NCBI GenBank assembly: GCA_018364635.1
Contig: JAGZLR010000005.1
Location: forward strand, 1 to 64,000
Length of the DNA: 64,000 bases
Source: Clostridiales bacterium
GTDB lineage: Bacteria > Bacillota > Clostridia > Lachnospirales > Anaerotignaceae
Reading direction: 5' to 3'
Shown here: piece after piece, positions 50,105-59,193 of the stretch
How the letters are laid out: the number at the start of each line of letters is the position of its first letter
How positions within the stretch are numbered: position 1 is the first letter of the stretch
The notes under the pieces: model-generated
What the model was told of the DNA's origin: nothing
The model's input: only the letters and a program-made list of their open reading frames with translations
Database searches by the model: none
Position numbers and translations under genes: made by a program

Positions 50105-51136
50105 ATGATTAACGGAAAGATCGATTTAAGAAGCGACACAGTGACTGTGCCGACAGAACAAATGCGTCAGGCGATGTTTGAGGCTCAGGTAGGCGATGAC
50201 GTCTATGGTGATGACCCTACTGTAAACCGTCTGCAACAGCTTGCGGCAGAAATGTTCGGGAAAGAGGGGGCAATCTTTGTGCCTTCTGGTACAATGAGCA
50301 ATCAATTGGCGCTGTTTTGCCATGTAGAACGGGGTCAGGAGATTATTTTACCTGACGAATGTCATGTGGTTGTCCATGAATGCGGCGCACCAGCGGTTCT
50401 TGCAGGCGCTCAGTTACGATGCATTCAATGTGTCAATGGGGAAATGCCGTTGGAAGTGATAGAACGTTCCATCCGAAAGGATCCGACAGATATTCACCAG
50501 CCGTCAACAGGGCTTATCACCTACGAAAACGCGGATTCCAACGGCAAAGTGCGGTCAATTTCCTACATGAAGGCTGTGAAAGAGCTGGCAGAAAAATATC
50601 ATCTGCCGGTACATATTGACGGCGCTAGATATTTTAACGCTGCAGCTTTTTTGGAAACTGATGTGAAGGAAATGGCACAATACTGTGATACTCTTTCTGT
50701 TTGTCTTTCCAAAGGACTGTGTGCACCCATTGGCACAGTTTTGTTAGGTCCAGCGGAGTTTATCGAAAAAGCCCGCAGAAGAAGAAAGCTTTTAGGCGGC
50801 GGCATGAGACAGGCTGGATTTTTGGCAGCAGCAGGCATTCTTGCTTTGGAAAAAATGAGCGGCCGTCTGAAAGAAGACCATCAGTTGGCTGAGTATTTGG
50901 CGGATCGCCTGGAGGAAGTACAGGGTATTGAAGTGATGAAAGACCGTCGTGATATCAATATGGTATTTTTCCGAATGGATGGATACAGCATGGCACCAGA
51001 ACAGTTGGTGGAGAAAATGAGAGACAACAATATTTTAATCAATGGCGCAGATGAGGGAGTTATGCGGTTTGTAACACATAACTACGTCACAAAAGAGGAA
51101 ATCGATCAAGTGATTGACCTGATGAAACAACAGTAA
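50105..51136 (+). CDS. Low-specificity L-threonine aldolase (PLP)
   Basis: This encodes 343 residues. RSDTVTVPTEQMR and GDDVYGDDPTVNRLQ form the start, IFVPSGTMSNQLAL follows, and the PLP lysine is in SVCLSKGLCAPIGTVL. The ARYFNA/HIDGAR block binds cofactor. It splits threonine to glycine and acetaldehyde. ATG 50105 follows AGGAAGGGGAAAGAGGA; 21 bases separate it from the ABC-F gene. Confidence 0.94.
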   Translation: MINGKIDLRSDTVTVPTEQMRQAMFEAQVGDDVYGDDPTVNRLQQLAAEMFGKEGAIFVPSGTMSNQLALFCHVERGQEIILPDECHVVVHECGAPAVLAGAQLRCIQCVNGEMPLEVIERSIRKDPTDIHQPSTGLITYENADSNGKVRSISYMKAVKELAEKYHLPVHIDGARYFNAAAFLETDVKEMAQYCDTLSVCLSKGLCAPIGTVLLGPAEFIEKARRRRKLLGGGMRQAGFLAAAGILALEKMSGRLKEDHQLAEYLADRLEEVQGIEVMKDRRDINMVFFRMDGYSMAPEQLVEKMRDNNILINGADEGVMRFVTHNYVTKEEIDQVIDLMKQQ

Positions 51137-51299
51137 ATGGGTGCAGGGAAAGTGGTTAATCACACTTTCTCTGTAGCAAAAAAAATTAATTTTGGAAAAA
51201 ATTATGGGAAAAGCTGAAATTATAAGTTCATTTATGTTCAGTTTGACTATTGATTTTTGTTGGATAAAAGAGGATAATAATCATCAATAAATCAACTAC

Positions 51300-51548
51300 A
51301 TACAAAAAATACGAAGATGAGGATCAGTACTACAGCATTTGATCTTCAGAGAGTCGCCCATTGGTGGAACGGCGGCGCAGGCACTGTACGAATATCACCT
51401 CGGAGTATTTCGCTGAACTTAAAGTAGGCGCAAACGGCAGCATACCGTTATCATGCTTTGAGCGGTCATCTTTCCAGATGGCAAGTAGAGTGGTACCGCA
51501 GAGATTTTCCGTCTTTGTCTCTTCATAAGAGATAAAGGCGTTTTTTTG
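51300..51548 (+). promoter_or_regulatory. T-box leader of ilvC, probable Ile specifier
   Basis: The T-box core GAGTGGTACCGCA is at 51488-51500. The stem I part (about 51310-51400) carries a GAATATCACC specifier loop, where ATC at 51394-51396 reads as isoleucine (TAT in another register is less likely in a branched-chain gene). A terminator follows: CGTCTTTGTCTCTT (51510-51523) with AAGAGATAAAGGCG (51527-51540) and T-run 51541-51547. Low charged tRNA-Ile should turn on ilvC. Confidence 0.88.
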
Positions 51549-51596
51549 TTTTAGTTGATTTATCAATCAGGGGATTGTTTTCTATAAAATTTATGA

Positions 51597-52619
<1,023 letters not shown>

Positions 52620-52727
52620 TTCTATCACAATACAAAAACTATCATCGAAAACTTGACAGCTGACCTAAAACAGTTTGGGTAAGATATATTATGGATAGGC
52701 AGCTGTCATGCAGAATTAGGTGAAAAA

Positions 52728-52775
52728 AATATGCTGGATATGGTTGATTGCAACTGTGTCCAGCATATTTTTTTG
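52728..52775 (+). terminator. Rho-independent terminator of ilvC
   Basis: AATATGCTGGA (52728-52738) pairs with TCCAGCATATT (52759-52769), followed by TTTTTTG. About 100 bases upstream, CAGCTGTC/GACAGCTG arms at about 52656-52709 form another hairpin. Confidence 0.88.
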
Positions 52776-53265
52776 TCTATCTGTATTTCTTTTGTCTCCG
52801 ACGCTTTTTCGTGATGATTCATTGAGCTTTTTAATGTTTCATTTCAAGATTTCTATTTGCATCGTTATCAATGCCAAAGGCGATAAGGAAAGGACCCTAT
52901 TTTTCAACGTCAAAGACCTTTCTTGTGGTTAATTCTCTATAAACTTCACGAAACATTTTGTTCAGAAAATAGTGTTACCTTCGATAAACATCATATTTTA
53001 TAGAGTTTTTGTGTTGTAAAAAAATAGTGCTAGTTTTTTATGTGATGATTTGTGAATCTTTTTGTCGCTTTTGTGTGGAGAGTTTTGGTGTGGCATGTTA
53101 TAATAATTTTGTGTAAACGCTTGTGTTTTTCTACAGTACATTACCCAATTTTCCGTTCACATTTCCAGTAGACTTTTGGTCGCATTTCATTTTGTTGGTA
53201 GGGGGCAGAGTGCGAAACGGAAAGCGCCAATATAGATATTGGGGGTATCGAAAGATTAGGAGCGA
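52776..53265. other. Non-coding stretch, AT-rich
   Basis: Apart from the SHOCT-like remnant that follows, I see no gene, tRNA, repeat or clear promoter in this stretch. TTGTGT...TATAAT-like sequences occur near 53095, but without a downstream gene nearby. Confidence 0.5.
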
Positions 53266-53328
53266 ATGAAGAAATTATGGGATGAAGGTATCCTGACACA
53301 AGAAGTATTCATGCAAAAGAGAACGTGA
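53266..53328 (+). pseudogene. SHOCT-domain remnant
   Basis: The 20-residue frame KKLWDEGILTQEVFMQKRT resembles the SHOCT module (L..L...G.IT.EEF..KK..LL). An in-frame stop lies directly upstream of the ATG and the ribosome site is poorly spaced, so it is probably a fragment of a larger gene rather than a gene. Confidence 0.45.
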
Positions 53329-53370
53329 TTCTAGAAAAAAAGTTAAAAACAAAAGAAAGAGGAGAGAGAA

Positions 53371-54171
53371 ATGGGGAGACAATCTAAAATGAGAGTATGT
53401 AAAAATTGTGGTAATTCACTTCCAGACAAGGAAATTATATGCCCTTCATGCGGAGCAAAGAATAAGAAGCCGGTGTATAAAAGATGGTGGTTCTGGGTGA
53501 TTGTTGTATGTTTTATTATTGGTGCAGCTTCAAGCAGTGGTACAAAGTCTAATCCTGCTGACGATAGCTTAGCTTCTGCAATTTCTTCTGAAACAAAAAG
53601 TGGCGCTGTTTCTACAGACCCATCTTCTGAAACAAAAAGTGGTGCTGTTTCTACAGACCCGTCTTCTGAAGAGGCAAAGGATGTTTCCTCAAGTGAACCC
53701 GCTGAAAAAGATTCTGTTCCTTCAGAGTATAAATCTGCCCTGAGAAAAGCTGAAACCTACAGTAATCTGATGTTTATGTCAAAGGCTGGAATTTATGACC
53801 AGCTTGTGTCTGAATTTGGTGAGCAGTTTTCTGCAGATGCTGCCCAGTATGCGATAGACAATCTTGCTGCGGACTGGAATGCGAATGCGTTGGCAAAAGC
53901 AGAGACCTATGCAAAAACAATGAAAATGTCAAAAGCAGGGACCTATGACCAGCTGATTTCAGAGTATGGAGAAAAATTCACACCAGAAGAAGCCCAATAC
54001 GCCGTTGATCATGTGGAGGCTGATTGGAAATTAAATGCACTGGCCAAGGCAGAGACTTATCAGGAGATGATGAGTATGTCTCCTAATGCTATTTATGATC
54101 AGTTGGTTTCGGAGTATGGAGAAAAATTCACACCAGAAGAAGCCCAATACGCCATTGATAATTTAAGTTGA
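53371..54171 (+). CDS. Zinc-ribbon membrane protein with three Ltp repeats
   Basis: This encodes 266 residues. An N-terminal zinc ribbon (VCKNCGNSLPDKEIICPSCGAKNK, about 9-32) is followed by one membrane helix (WWFWVIVVCFIIGAA, about 39-53), a Ser/Thr/Lys linker with a 13-residue tandem repeat (SSETKSGAVSTDP), and three Ltp repeats (about 115-160, 168-210, 215-265; each AL.KAETY...M.MS...IYDQL.SEYGE.F..E.AQYA.D). Ltp proteins of Streptococcus phage TP-J34 block DNA injection of other phages. A similar exclusion role is possible. ATG 53371 follows AGAGGAGAGAGAA. Confidence 0.85.
   Translation: MGRQSKMRVCKNCGNSLPDKEIICPSCGAKNKKPVYKRWWFWVIVVCFIIGAASSSGTKSNPADDSLASAISSETKSGAVSTDPSSETKSGAVSTDPSSEEAKDVSSSEPAEKDSVPSEYKSALRKAETYSNLMFMSKAGIYDQLVSEFGEQFSADAAQYAIDNLAADWNANALAKAETYAKTMKMSKAGTYDQLISEYGEKFTPEEAQYAVDHVEADWKLNALAKAETYQEMMSMSPNAIYDQLVSEYGEKFTPEEAQYAIDNLS
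53584..53661 (+). repeat. 39-bp tandem repeat in the linker of the Ltp protein
   Basis: Two copies (53584-53622, 53623-53661) differing at one or two bases, coding for SSETKSGAVSTDP twice. Confidence 0.85.
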
Positions 54172-54213
54172 CAGTTCTCAATTTAAGACATGGAAAATTA
54201 TTATCCAATTTTT

Positions 54214-54243
54214 ACCGTTTGTCTCACAGACAAGCGGTTTTTG
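54214..54243 (+). terminator. Rho-independent terminator of the Ltp-protein gene
   Basis: ACCGTTTGTCT pairs with AGACAAGCGGT over a 3-base loop, followed by TTTTTG. Confidence 0.85.
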
Positions 54244-54248
54244 TTTAT

Positions 54249-54273
54249 TAAAAAACCCCAGTTTTACTTGGGG
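54249..54273 (-). terminator. Terminator of the repressor gene (minus strand)
   Basis: CCCCA/TGGGG stem; on the minus strand it is followed by a T-run (A-run at 54251-54255 on plus). Confidence 0.75.
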
Positions 54274-54323
54274 ATAGTTTTTAAATATAATTTTAAGGAT
54301 GTTATGAAACATCCTCTTGTATT

Positions 54324-54533
54324 TCAGTCCTTTTCTTCCTCTGTCAAGCCCACTAAATAATCAATGCTTGTACCATAAAACTGCGCTAGTCTGATAAATG
54401 CCTCAATAGGTATGTTGATTTTACCGCTTTCGTAATCAGAATAAGTCGCTTGACTAACGAACAGAATTTTTGCAATTTCTTCTTGCGTGTAATCGTGGTC
54501 TTCTCTTAAATTTCTGATTTTTTCAAATCTCAT
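54324..54533 (-). CDS. Cro/CI-family (XRE) HTH regulator
   Basis: This encodes 69 residues, a bare HTH: RFEKIRNLREDHDYTQEEIAKILFVSQATYSDYESGKINIPIEAFIRLAQFYGTSIDYLVGLTEEEKD. It lacks a sensory domain. It is convergent to the Ltp gene. Two operator-like sequences lie upstream (54562-54603). Probably an autorepressor; in TP-J34 an XRE repressor lies near ltp, as here. Confidence 0.93.
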   Translation of the reverse strand: MRFEKIRNLREDHDYTQEEIAKILFVSQATYSDYESGKINIPIEAFIRLAQFYGTSIDYLVGLTEEEKD

Positions 54534-54561
54534 AGCGGTTCACCTCATAAAAAGATTACAA

Positions 54562-54603
54562 TATAGGACTTACCGATATTGAATTTTATAGGTATTACCT
54601 ATA
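54562..54603. promoter_or_regulatory. Two operator-like palindromes of the XRE repressor
   Basis: Site 2 at 54587-54603 is the perfect 17-bp palindrome TATAGGTATTACCTATA. Site 1 at 54562-54578 is TATAGGACTTACCGATA, matching at most positions. Their centres are 25 bases apart, about two and a half helical turns. They stand upstream of the repressor gene. Confidence 0.8.
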
Positions 54604-54768
54604 TCATTTTGAGAATATATCCGGCGATTAGAAAAACAGGAGAAGGAAAGCTTTTAAAATAAACTGGAGGAAAAATAAAAATAGAATTATAATAGAAGAA
54701 AACAGAACGCAGTCAAACGTGAGATAAGGGAAGAATCATCCCGCAAGAAAAATAAAGAGGTGATCGAT

Positions 54769-55149
54769 GTGATTTTAGGTATTGGCAGCGATATTGTAAA
54801 AATTGATAGAATTCGACAGGCAATAGAAAAACCTTCGTTCCTGGAAAAGTATTTTAGCATAGCGGAGCGAGAATATTTTGCCGCTCATTCTATGCGGGCA
54901 GAAACTGTGGCCGGATGTTTTGCCGCCAAGGAGGCTGTTGTGAAGGCTATGGGCACAGGATTTCGTGGGTTTTCTCCCATAGAGGTGGAAATTTACCACA
55001 GAGAGAACAGTCGGCCTGGAGTGCGTCTTGTGGGCCGATGTGAAGCGGTAGCCAAAACTCTTTTCATCCGAAGTATCCATATCAGCATCTCTCATGAAAA
55101 GGAATACGCTGTTGCCGTTGCAATGGCAGAAGGGGAGGGAAAAGAATGA
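54769..55149 (+). CDS. acpS: Holo-acyl-carrier-protein synthase
   Basis: This encodes 126 residues. It transfers phosphopantetheine to ACP. GIGSDIVKIDRIR at the start and AGCFAAKEAVVKAMGTGF are the family signature with the Mg-binding Asp and Glu. GTG 54769 is preferred to GTG 54760 because AAAGAGG lies right before 54760. It overlaps nnr by 4 bases. Confidence 0.95.
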   Translation: MILGIGSDIVKIDRIRQAIEKPSFLEKYFSIAEREYFAAHSMRAETVAGCFAAKEAVVKAMGTGFRGFSPIEVEIYHRENSRPGVRLVGRCEAVAKTLFIRSIHISISHEKEYAVAVAMAEGEGKE

Positions 55150-56690
55150 TGAAGCTATCCACTGGAGAGCAGATGCAAAAAATCGATGAACTGACCATAA
55201 AAAAAGCAGGGATTCCTGGAATTGTCTTAATGGAAGAAGCTGCCATGGCAGTGGCTAGACAGGCAGAAAAAGAGCTGTCTGAAAAGAAAGAGGCCCGTAT
55301 TTTAATCGTCTGCGGCGCAGGCAATAACGGCGGCGACGGATTTGCAGCGGCAAGAATTCTTCATACCATGGGATTTCAGGTGGAGGTTCTTTTTTTCGGC
55401 AGGGAAGAAAAGTTAACAGAGGATGGAAAAACAAATTTTGCCGCTGTAAACTATCTTGCCATCCCTGTTTACGGCAAAGAAAAAGGAACCCATGAGTTTT
55501 TATCCCGTTTTGATTTGGTAATAGACGCTCTTTTGGGCACAGGACTTCACGGGACTGTGCGGCCAGAGGCCCAAACTTTGATAGAAGCCATCAACGAAAG
55601 CGGTGTGCCGGTGCTGAGCGTGGATATTCCTTCCGGTGTGGACAGCAATACAGGCAAAATTTTGGGAAAAGCAGTCAAAGCATCTGTTACAGTGACGTTT
55701 GTTTTGCCAAAGATTGGACAAATGCTCTATCCAGGACGGGAATACTGCGGCCGTCTGGTTGTGGCACAGATTACGACGCCAAAGAAAATAATCGACAGTA
55801 TGGAGTTAAAGGGAAGAGTCTTGGATGACAAAACGGCTATCTCTCTTTTGCCCAAACGGGAGAAACGCAGCAATAAAGGCTCCTTTGGCAAGCTTCTTTC
55901 CCTCTGCGGCTCAGAGCGCATGGCAGGGGCAGCAGTTTTTGTAGCGCAAAGTGCTTACCGGTGCGGCACAGGGCTTGTGACGTGTGCTGCGCCCAAAAAG
56001 GCAGTAGAAGTGATGCAGGGGCTTTTGCCGGAAGCTGTTTATTTGCCTGTGACAGGAAAAGAGGGACAATTTTCAGAAAATGATCTGGAACCATTAGTTT
56101 CGGCGCTGGAAACTGCCACAGCGGTTGTTGTGGGGCCGGGGCTTGGCGGCGGAGAAGGGGTAAGAGGATTTATGAAAAAACTTTTGCCGAGGCTTACAAA
56201 ACCTATGCTGCTTGACGCTGATGGATTAAATGCCTGCGGAAGGGACTGGGGCATCATAAAAAATTGTTCAGCGCCCAAAGTCATTACGCCGCACCCTGGA
56301 GAGATGGCAAGGCTGACGGGAAAGTCAGTGGCAGAAATTTTATCGGACCCTCTGTGGGCGGCGCTTTGTTATGCAGAACAAAGTGGGGCTGTGACGCTGT
56401 TAAAGGATGCTTCCACTGTGATTGCGGCGCCGGATGGTCGGTTTTTTGTCAATCCTACAGGGAGCTCCGCCCTTGCCAAAGGGGGAAGCGGCGATGTGCT
56501 GAGCGGATGCATCGCGGCGTTTTTGGCCCAGGGAGTGGAACCTTTTTTGGCCGCCGCCCTAGGCGCCTATCTTCACGGACGGGCGGGAGAGCTATGCGGT
56601 TTTGAGCAGACAGAGTACAGCCCTATGGCAAGAGAGATTGCAGACAAAATTCCGGCGGCAATCAATTCGCTTTGGAAAGCTTTTTCATAA
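55146..56690 (+). CDS. nnr: Bifunctional NAD(P)H-hydrate epimerase / ADP-dependent dehydratase
   Basis: This encodes 514 residues. The N-terminal YjeF_N domain (about 1-210) has CGAGNNGGDGFAAAR; the C-terminal ribokinase-like dehydratase (about 225-505) has GPGLGGGEGV and GSGDVLSGCIAAF. It repairs hydrated NAD(P)H. The order acpS-nnr-lipoprotein-alr is a common Clostridia cluster. Confidence 0.96.
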   Translation: MMKLSTGEQMQKIDELTIKKAGIPGIVLMEEAAMAVARQAEKELSEKKEARILIVCGAGNNGGDGFAAARILHTMGFQVEVLFFGREEKLTEDGKTNFAAVNYLAIPVYGKEKGTHEFLSRFDLVIDALLGTGLHGTVRPEAQTLIEAINESGVPVLSVDIPSGVDSNTGKILGKAVKASVTVTFVLPKIGQMLYPGREYCGRLVVAQITTPKKIIDSMELKGRVLDDKTAISLLPKREKRSNKGSFGKLLSLCGSERMAGAAVFVAQSAYRCGTGLVTCAAPKKAVEVMQGLLPEAVYLPVTGKEGQFSENDLEPLVSALETATAVVVGPGLGGGEGVRGFMKKLLPRLTKPMLLDADGLNACGRDWGIIKNCSAPKVITPHPGEMARLTGKSVAEILSDPLWAALCYAEQSGAVTLLKDASTVIAAPDGRFFVNPTGSSALAKGGSGDVLSGCIAAFLAQGVEPFLAAALGAYLHGRAGELCGFEQTEYSPMAREIADKIPAAINSLWKAFS

Positions 56691-56742
56691 GAGAGAAGAA
56701 ACTGCCATAAAATAGAACATAATCTGATAAGGAGTTTATGTG

Positions 56743-57366
56743 ATGGCAGGAAAGAAAAGATTATTTGCGGCAGTAGCCGCGCTGATGTTAGCTCTCTGTG
56801 GCTGTTCTGGAGAACAGAAGTTAAGCGACATGCAGAGAGTACAAAAGACGCTGACGGAGATGGAAACTTATGCCTGTGAGGGGCAGTTGACACGAATCAG
56901 CAATAAAGGCGAAAAAAACTATGGTATACGGCAGTATTACAAAAATACAGGACAGTACCGGCTGGAAATGACGTCGCCGGACCAGGTGGCAGGCAACTAT
57001 ATTGTCTGCGACGGGGAAAAAATTTACCAATACACCAGTCAGGGAGGCGTGCTGAAAGACGTGCCGGAGCAGGCTCAGAGAAACGAGTTATTTTTAGGCG
57101 CCTTTATCAAAAACTATATGCAGTCGGAACACGTGTCAGTGGCAGTGGGCAACTTTGACGAATCCAAGTGCCTGGTACTGGAGGCTCACATTCCTGGAAA
57201 CAACAAATATCTTGCCACAGAAAAGCTGTGGGTAGATCGAGAGACAGATCTTCCTGTGAGGCTTGCCATCTATGACGCAGGGCAAAAGGAAAGATATGTT
57301 GTCACATACGATAAATTTGTGTATAATGAAAAATTATCAGACGCGATATTTGAGATACCGCAATAG
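56743..57366 (+). CDS. GerS-like lipoprotein (LolA-like fold)
   Basis: This encodes 207 residues; ATG 56743 has AAGGAGTTTATGTG upstream. The lipobox is LCGC with Cys21. The mature part (LTEMETYACEGQLTRIS, RQYYKNTGQYRLEM, NYIVCDGEKIYQYT, LWVDRETDLPVRLAIYD) is a LolA-type beta barrel. In Clostridioides difficile, GerS stands next to alr and is needed for spore germination; the same order here supports orthology. ORF is followed 15 bases later by alr. Confidence 0.85.
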   Translation: MAGKKRLFAAVAALMLALCGCSGEQKLSDMQRVQKTLTEMETYACEGQLTRISNKGEKNYGIRQYYKNTGQYRLEMTSPDQVAGNYIVCDGEKIYQYTSQGGVLKDVPEQAQRNELFLGAFIKNYMQSEHVSVAVGNFDESKCLVLEAHIPGNNKYLATEKLWVDRETDLPVRLAIYDAGQKERYVVTYDKFVYNEKLSDAIFEIPQ

Positions 57367-57381
57367 GAGGCGTAAGTACAA

Positions 57382-58554
57382 ATGATAGATTGTGAAAGGG
57401 CGGTTGCCGAAATAGATTTGGACGCGGTGGAGGAAAATATCCAAGCCATTCAAGCTCTCATAGGGCCGCAGGCAAAGGTGATGGGTGTCATTAAGGCAGA
57501 TGCTTATGGCCACGGTGCGTTGGAGGTCGCCAAAGTTCTAGAGGAAAATGGCGTGGAGCGTTTTGCAGTGGCGCTGCCGGACGAAGGCATTGAGCTTCGA
57601 AAGGGCGGAATTGAGGCGCCGATTCTTTCTTTAGGCTATGCACCGATCCAAAAAGCCCAAGATATGATTCAGTATGATATCGCTCAGACTATTTTTTCTG
57701 TACAGTCAGCCGAAGTCCTTTCTCAGGCGGCGCAAAGCATTGGCAAAAAAGCCAAAGTACATATTAAAATCGATACGGGAATGGGCCGTATTGGGTTTCT
57801 TCCAGGACCTCAGGCAGTGGAGGAGATTGTAAAAATCTCAACCCTTCCTTTTTTAGAGCTGGAAGGAATTTTTACCCATTTTGCTGCGGCAGACGAGTTG
57901 GAGAAAGACTTTACTTATCAGCAGAAGGAAAAATTTGAATCCATGGTTGAGGCGCTGAAAAAAAGAGGCGTTTGTTTTCCTGTAGTCCATGCCGCCAATT
58001 CCGCAGGGCTGATGGATTTTGACTGTCTGAAATTTGACTGCGTCCGTGCCGGCATTATTCTTTACGGCCTGTATCCATCAGACGAGGTAAAAAAAGATCG
58101 GTTGCAATTAAAACCAGTGATGAGTGTGCGCTCTGTGGTAAGTTTTGTAAAGGAAGTGCCGGCAGGGACGCCGATTAGCTATGGCCGTACTTTTGTGACG
58201 AAAAGAAAAAGTATGATTGCGACTGTTCCCATTGGATATGCCGACGGCTATGTCCGTGGAATGCAGCAGGGAGGACGGATGATTGTCCGCGGCTGCTATG
58301 CGCCGATTGTAGGTCGGGTATGCATGGACCAGTGTATGATTGATGTGACAGATATCCCTCAGGTGAAAATTGGGGATTTGGTGACAGTCATCGGCAAAGA
58401 TGGCGAAGCGGAAGTGACTTGCGACGAAGTGGCGGAAGTTTTAAACACCATTAACTATGAAATCGTATGCATGATTGGCCGTCGTGTGCCAAGAAAGTAT
58501 TACCGTCACGGAAAAAAACAGGCAACAAAATATTTTGCGCCCAATATGGAATAA
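57382..58554 (+). CDS. alr: Alanine racemase
   Basis: This encodes 390 residues of fold type III PLP enzymes. The PLP Lys is in VIKADAYGHG (about residue 39), the catalytic Tyr in VPIGYADGY. It gives D-alanine for peptidoglycan. ATG 57382 follows AGGAGGCGTAAGTACAA. Confidence 0.97.
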   Translation: MIDCERAVAEIDLDAVEENIQAIQALIGPQAKVMGVIKADAYGHGALEVAKVLEENGVERFAVALPDEGIELRKGGIEAPILSLGYAPIQKAQDMIQYDIAQTIFSVQSAEVLSQAAQSIGKKAKVHIKIDTGMGRIGFLPGPQAVEEIVKISTLPFLELEGIFTHFAAADELEKDFTYQQKEKFESMVEALKKRGVCFPVVHAANSAGLMDFDCLKFDCVRAGIILYGLYPSDEVKKDRLQLKPVMSVRSVVSFVKEVPAGTPISYGRTFVTKRKSMIATVPIGYADGYVRGMQQGGRMIVRGCYAPIVGRVCMDQCMIDVTDIPQVKIGDLVTVIGKDGEAEVTCDEVAEVLNTINYEIVCMIGRRVPRKYYRHGKKQATKYFAPNME

Positions 58555-58651
58555 AAGTTCAGCAATTGGAAATACTCCTGATACGGAGGTTTTCTTTACA
58601 GTAGAAAAAAGGAACCGCAGCCGTAAACGAACATATGGAGTGTGAAAAAAA

Positions 58652-58999
58652 TTGGTTGTCAGACGGGGAGATATCTTTTACGCAGATTTAAGCCCTGTGA
58701 TTGGTTCCGAACAGGGTGGAATACGTCCAGTGCTTGTGGTGCAAAACGATATGGGCAATAAACACAGCCCAACAGTGATCTGTGCGGCGATTACAAGCCA
58801 GATCAATAAGGCAAAACTGCCCACACATATAGAGCTGTCCTGTGACAGATATGCCTTAGCGAAGGATTCTGTTGTTTTGTTAGAACAAATTCGCACCATA
58901 GACAAAAAACGGTTGAGGGAAAAAGTTTCCAGACTGGACCGGCCGATGATGAGTCGGATTGATGATGCACTTTTAATCAGTTTGGGGATTAATCGATAG
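58652..58999 (+). CDS. ndoA: MazF/EndoA-type mRNA interferase
   Basis: This encodes 115 residues; start TTG 58652 (TGGAGTGTGAAAAAAA upstream). [47 protein letters not shown] is typical of EndoA/PemK. It cuts mRNA at short sites. No CopG/MazE antitoxin gene is found between alr and this gene (98 bases, no frame with a ribosome site), which is the usual place in Bacillus and Clostridium. Confidence 0.94.
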   Translation: MVVRRGDIFYADLSPVIGSEQGGIRPVLVVQNDMGNKHSPTVICAAITSQINKAKLPTHIELSCDRYALAKDSVVLLEQIRTIDKKRLREKVSRLDRPMMSRIDDALLISLGINR

Positions 59000-59015
59000 A
59001 TGAAGTACATACAAA

Positions 59016-59050
59016 AAAAGACGCGGGAAGTTGTTCCTAGCGTCTTTTTT
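59016..59050 (+). terminator. Rho-independent terminator after mazF
   Basis: GACGC and GCGTC arms with inner GGA/TCC pairing and T-run. Confidence 0.8.
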
Positions 59051-59133
59051 CATGGGATGGCCTGACAAATAGTAGCTAGCACAAATAGTATATAGAAAAT
59101 TTAGAAAAATCAATAGTATTCAAATTAGTCTTA

Positions 59134-59142
59134 TGGTATAAT
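59134..59142 (+). promoter_or_regulatory. Extended -10 promoter of dnaE
   Basis: TGGTATAAT (TG-n-TATAAT) at 59134-59142 with no clear -35; 51 bases before the dnaE start. Confidence 0.6.
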
Positions 59143-59193
59143 GTGACAGACAATTACTGAAATTTTTGTTGAAAACGGCTGGAGGATAAGGAC

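Noticed and set aside
52720..52932. 70-codon frame with a hydrophobic start after ilvC
   Set aside because: The ilvC terminator hairpin and T-run lie inside its first third, and there is no good ribosome site.
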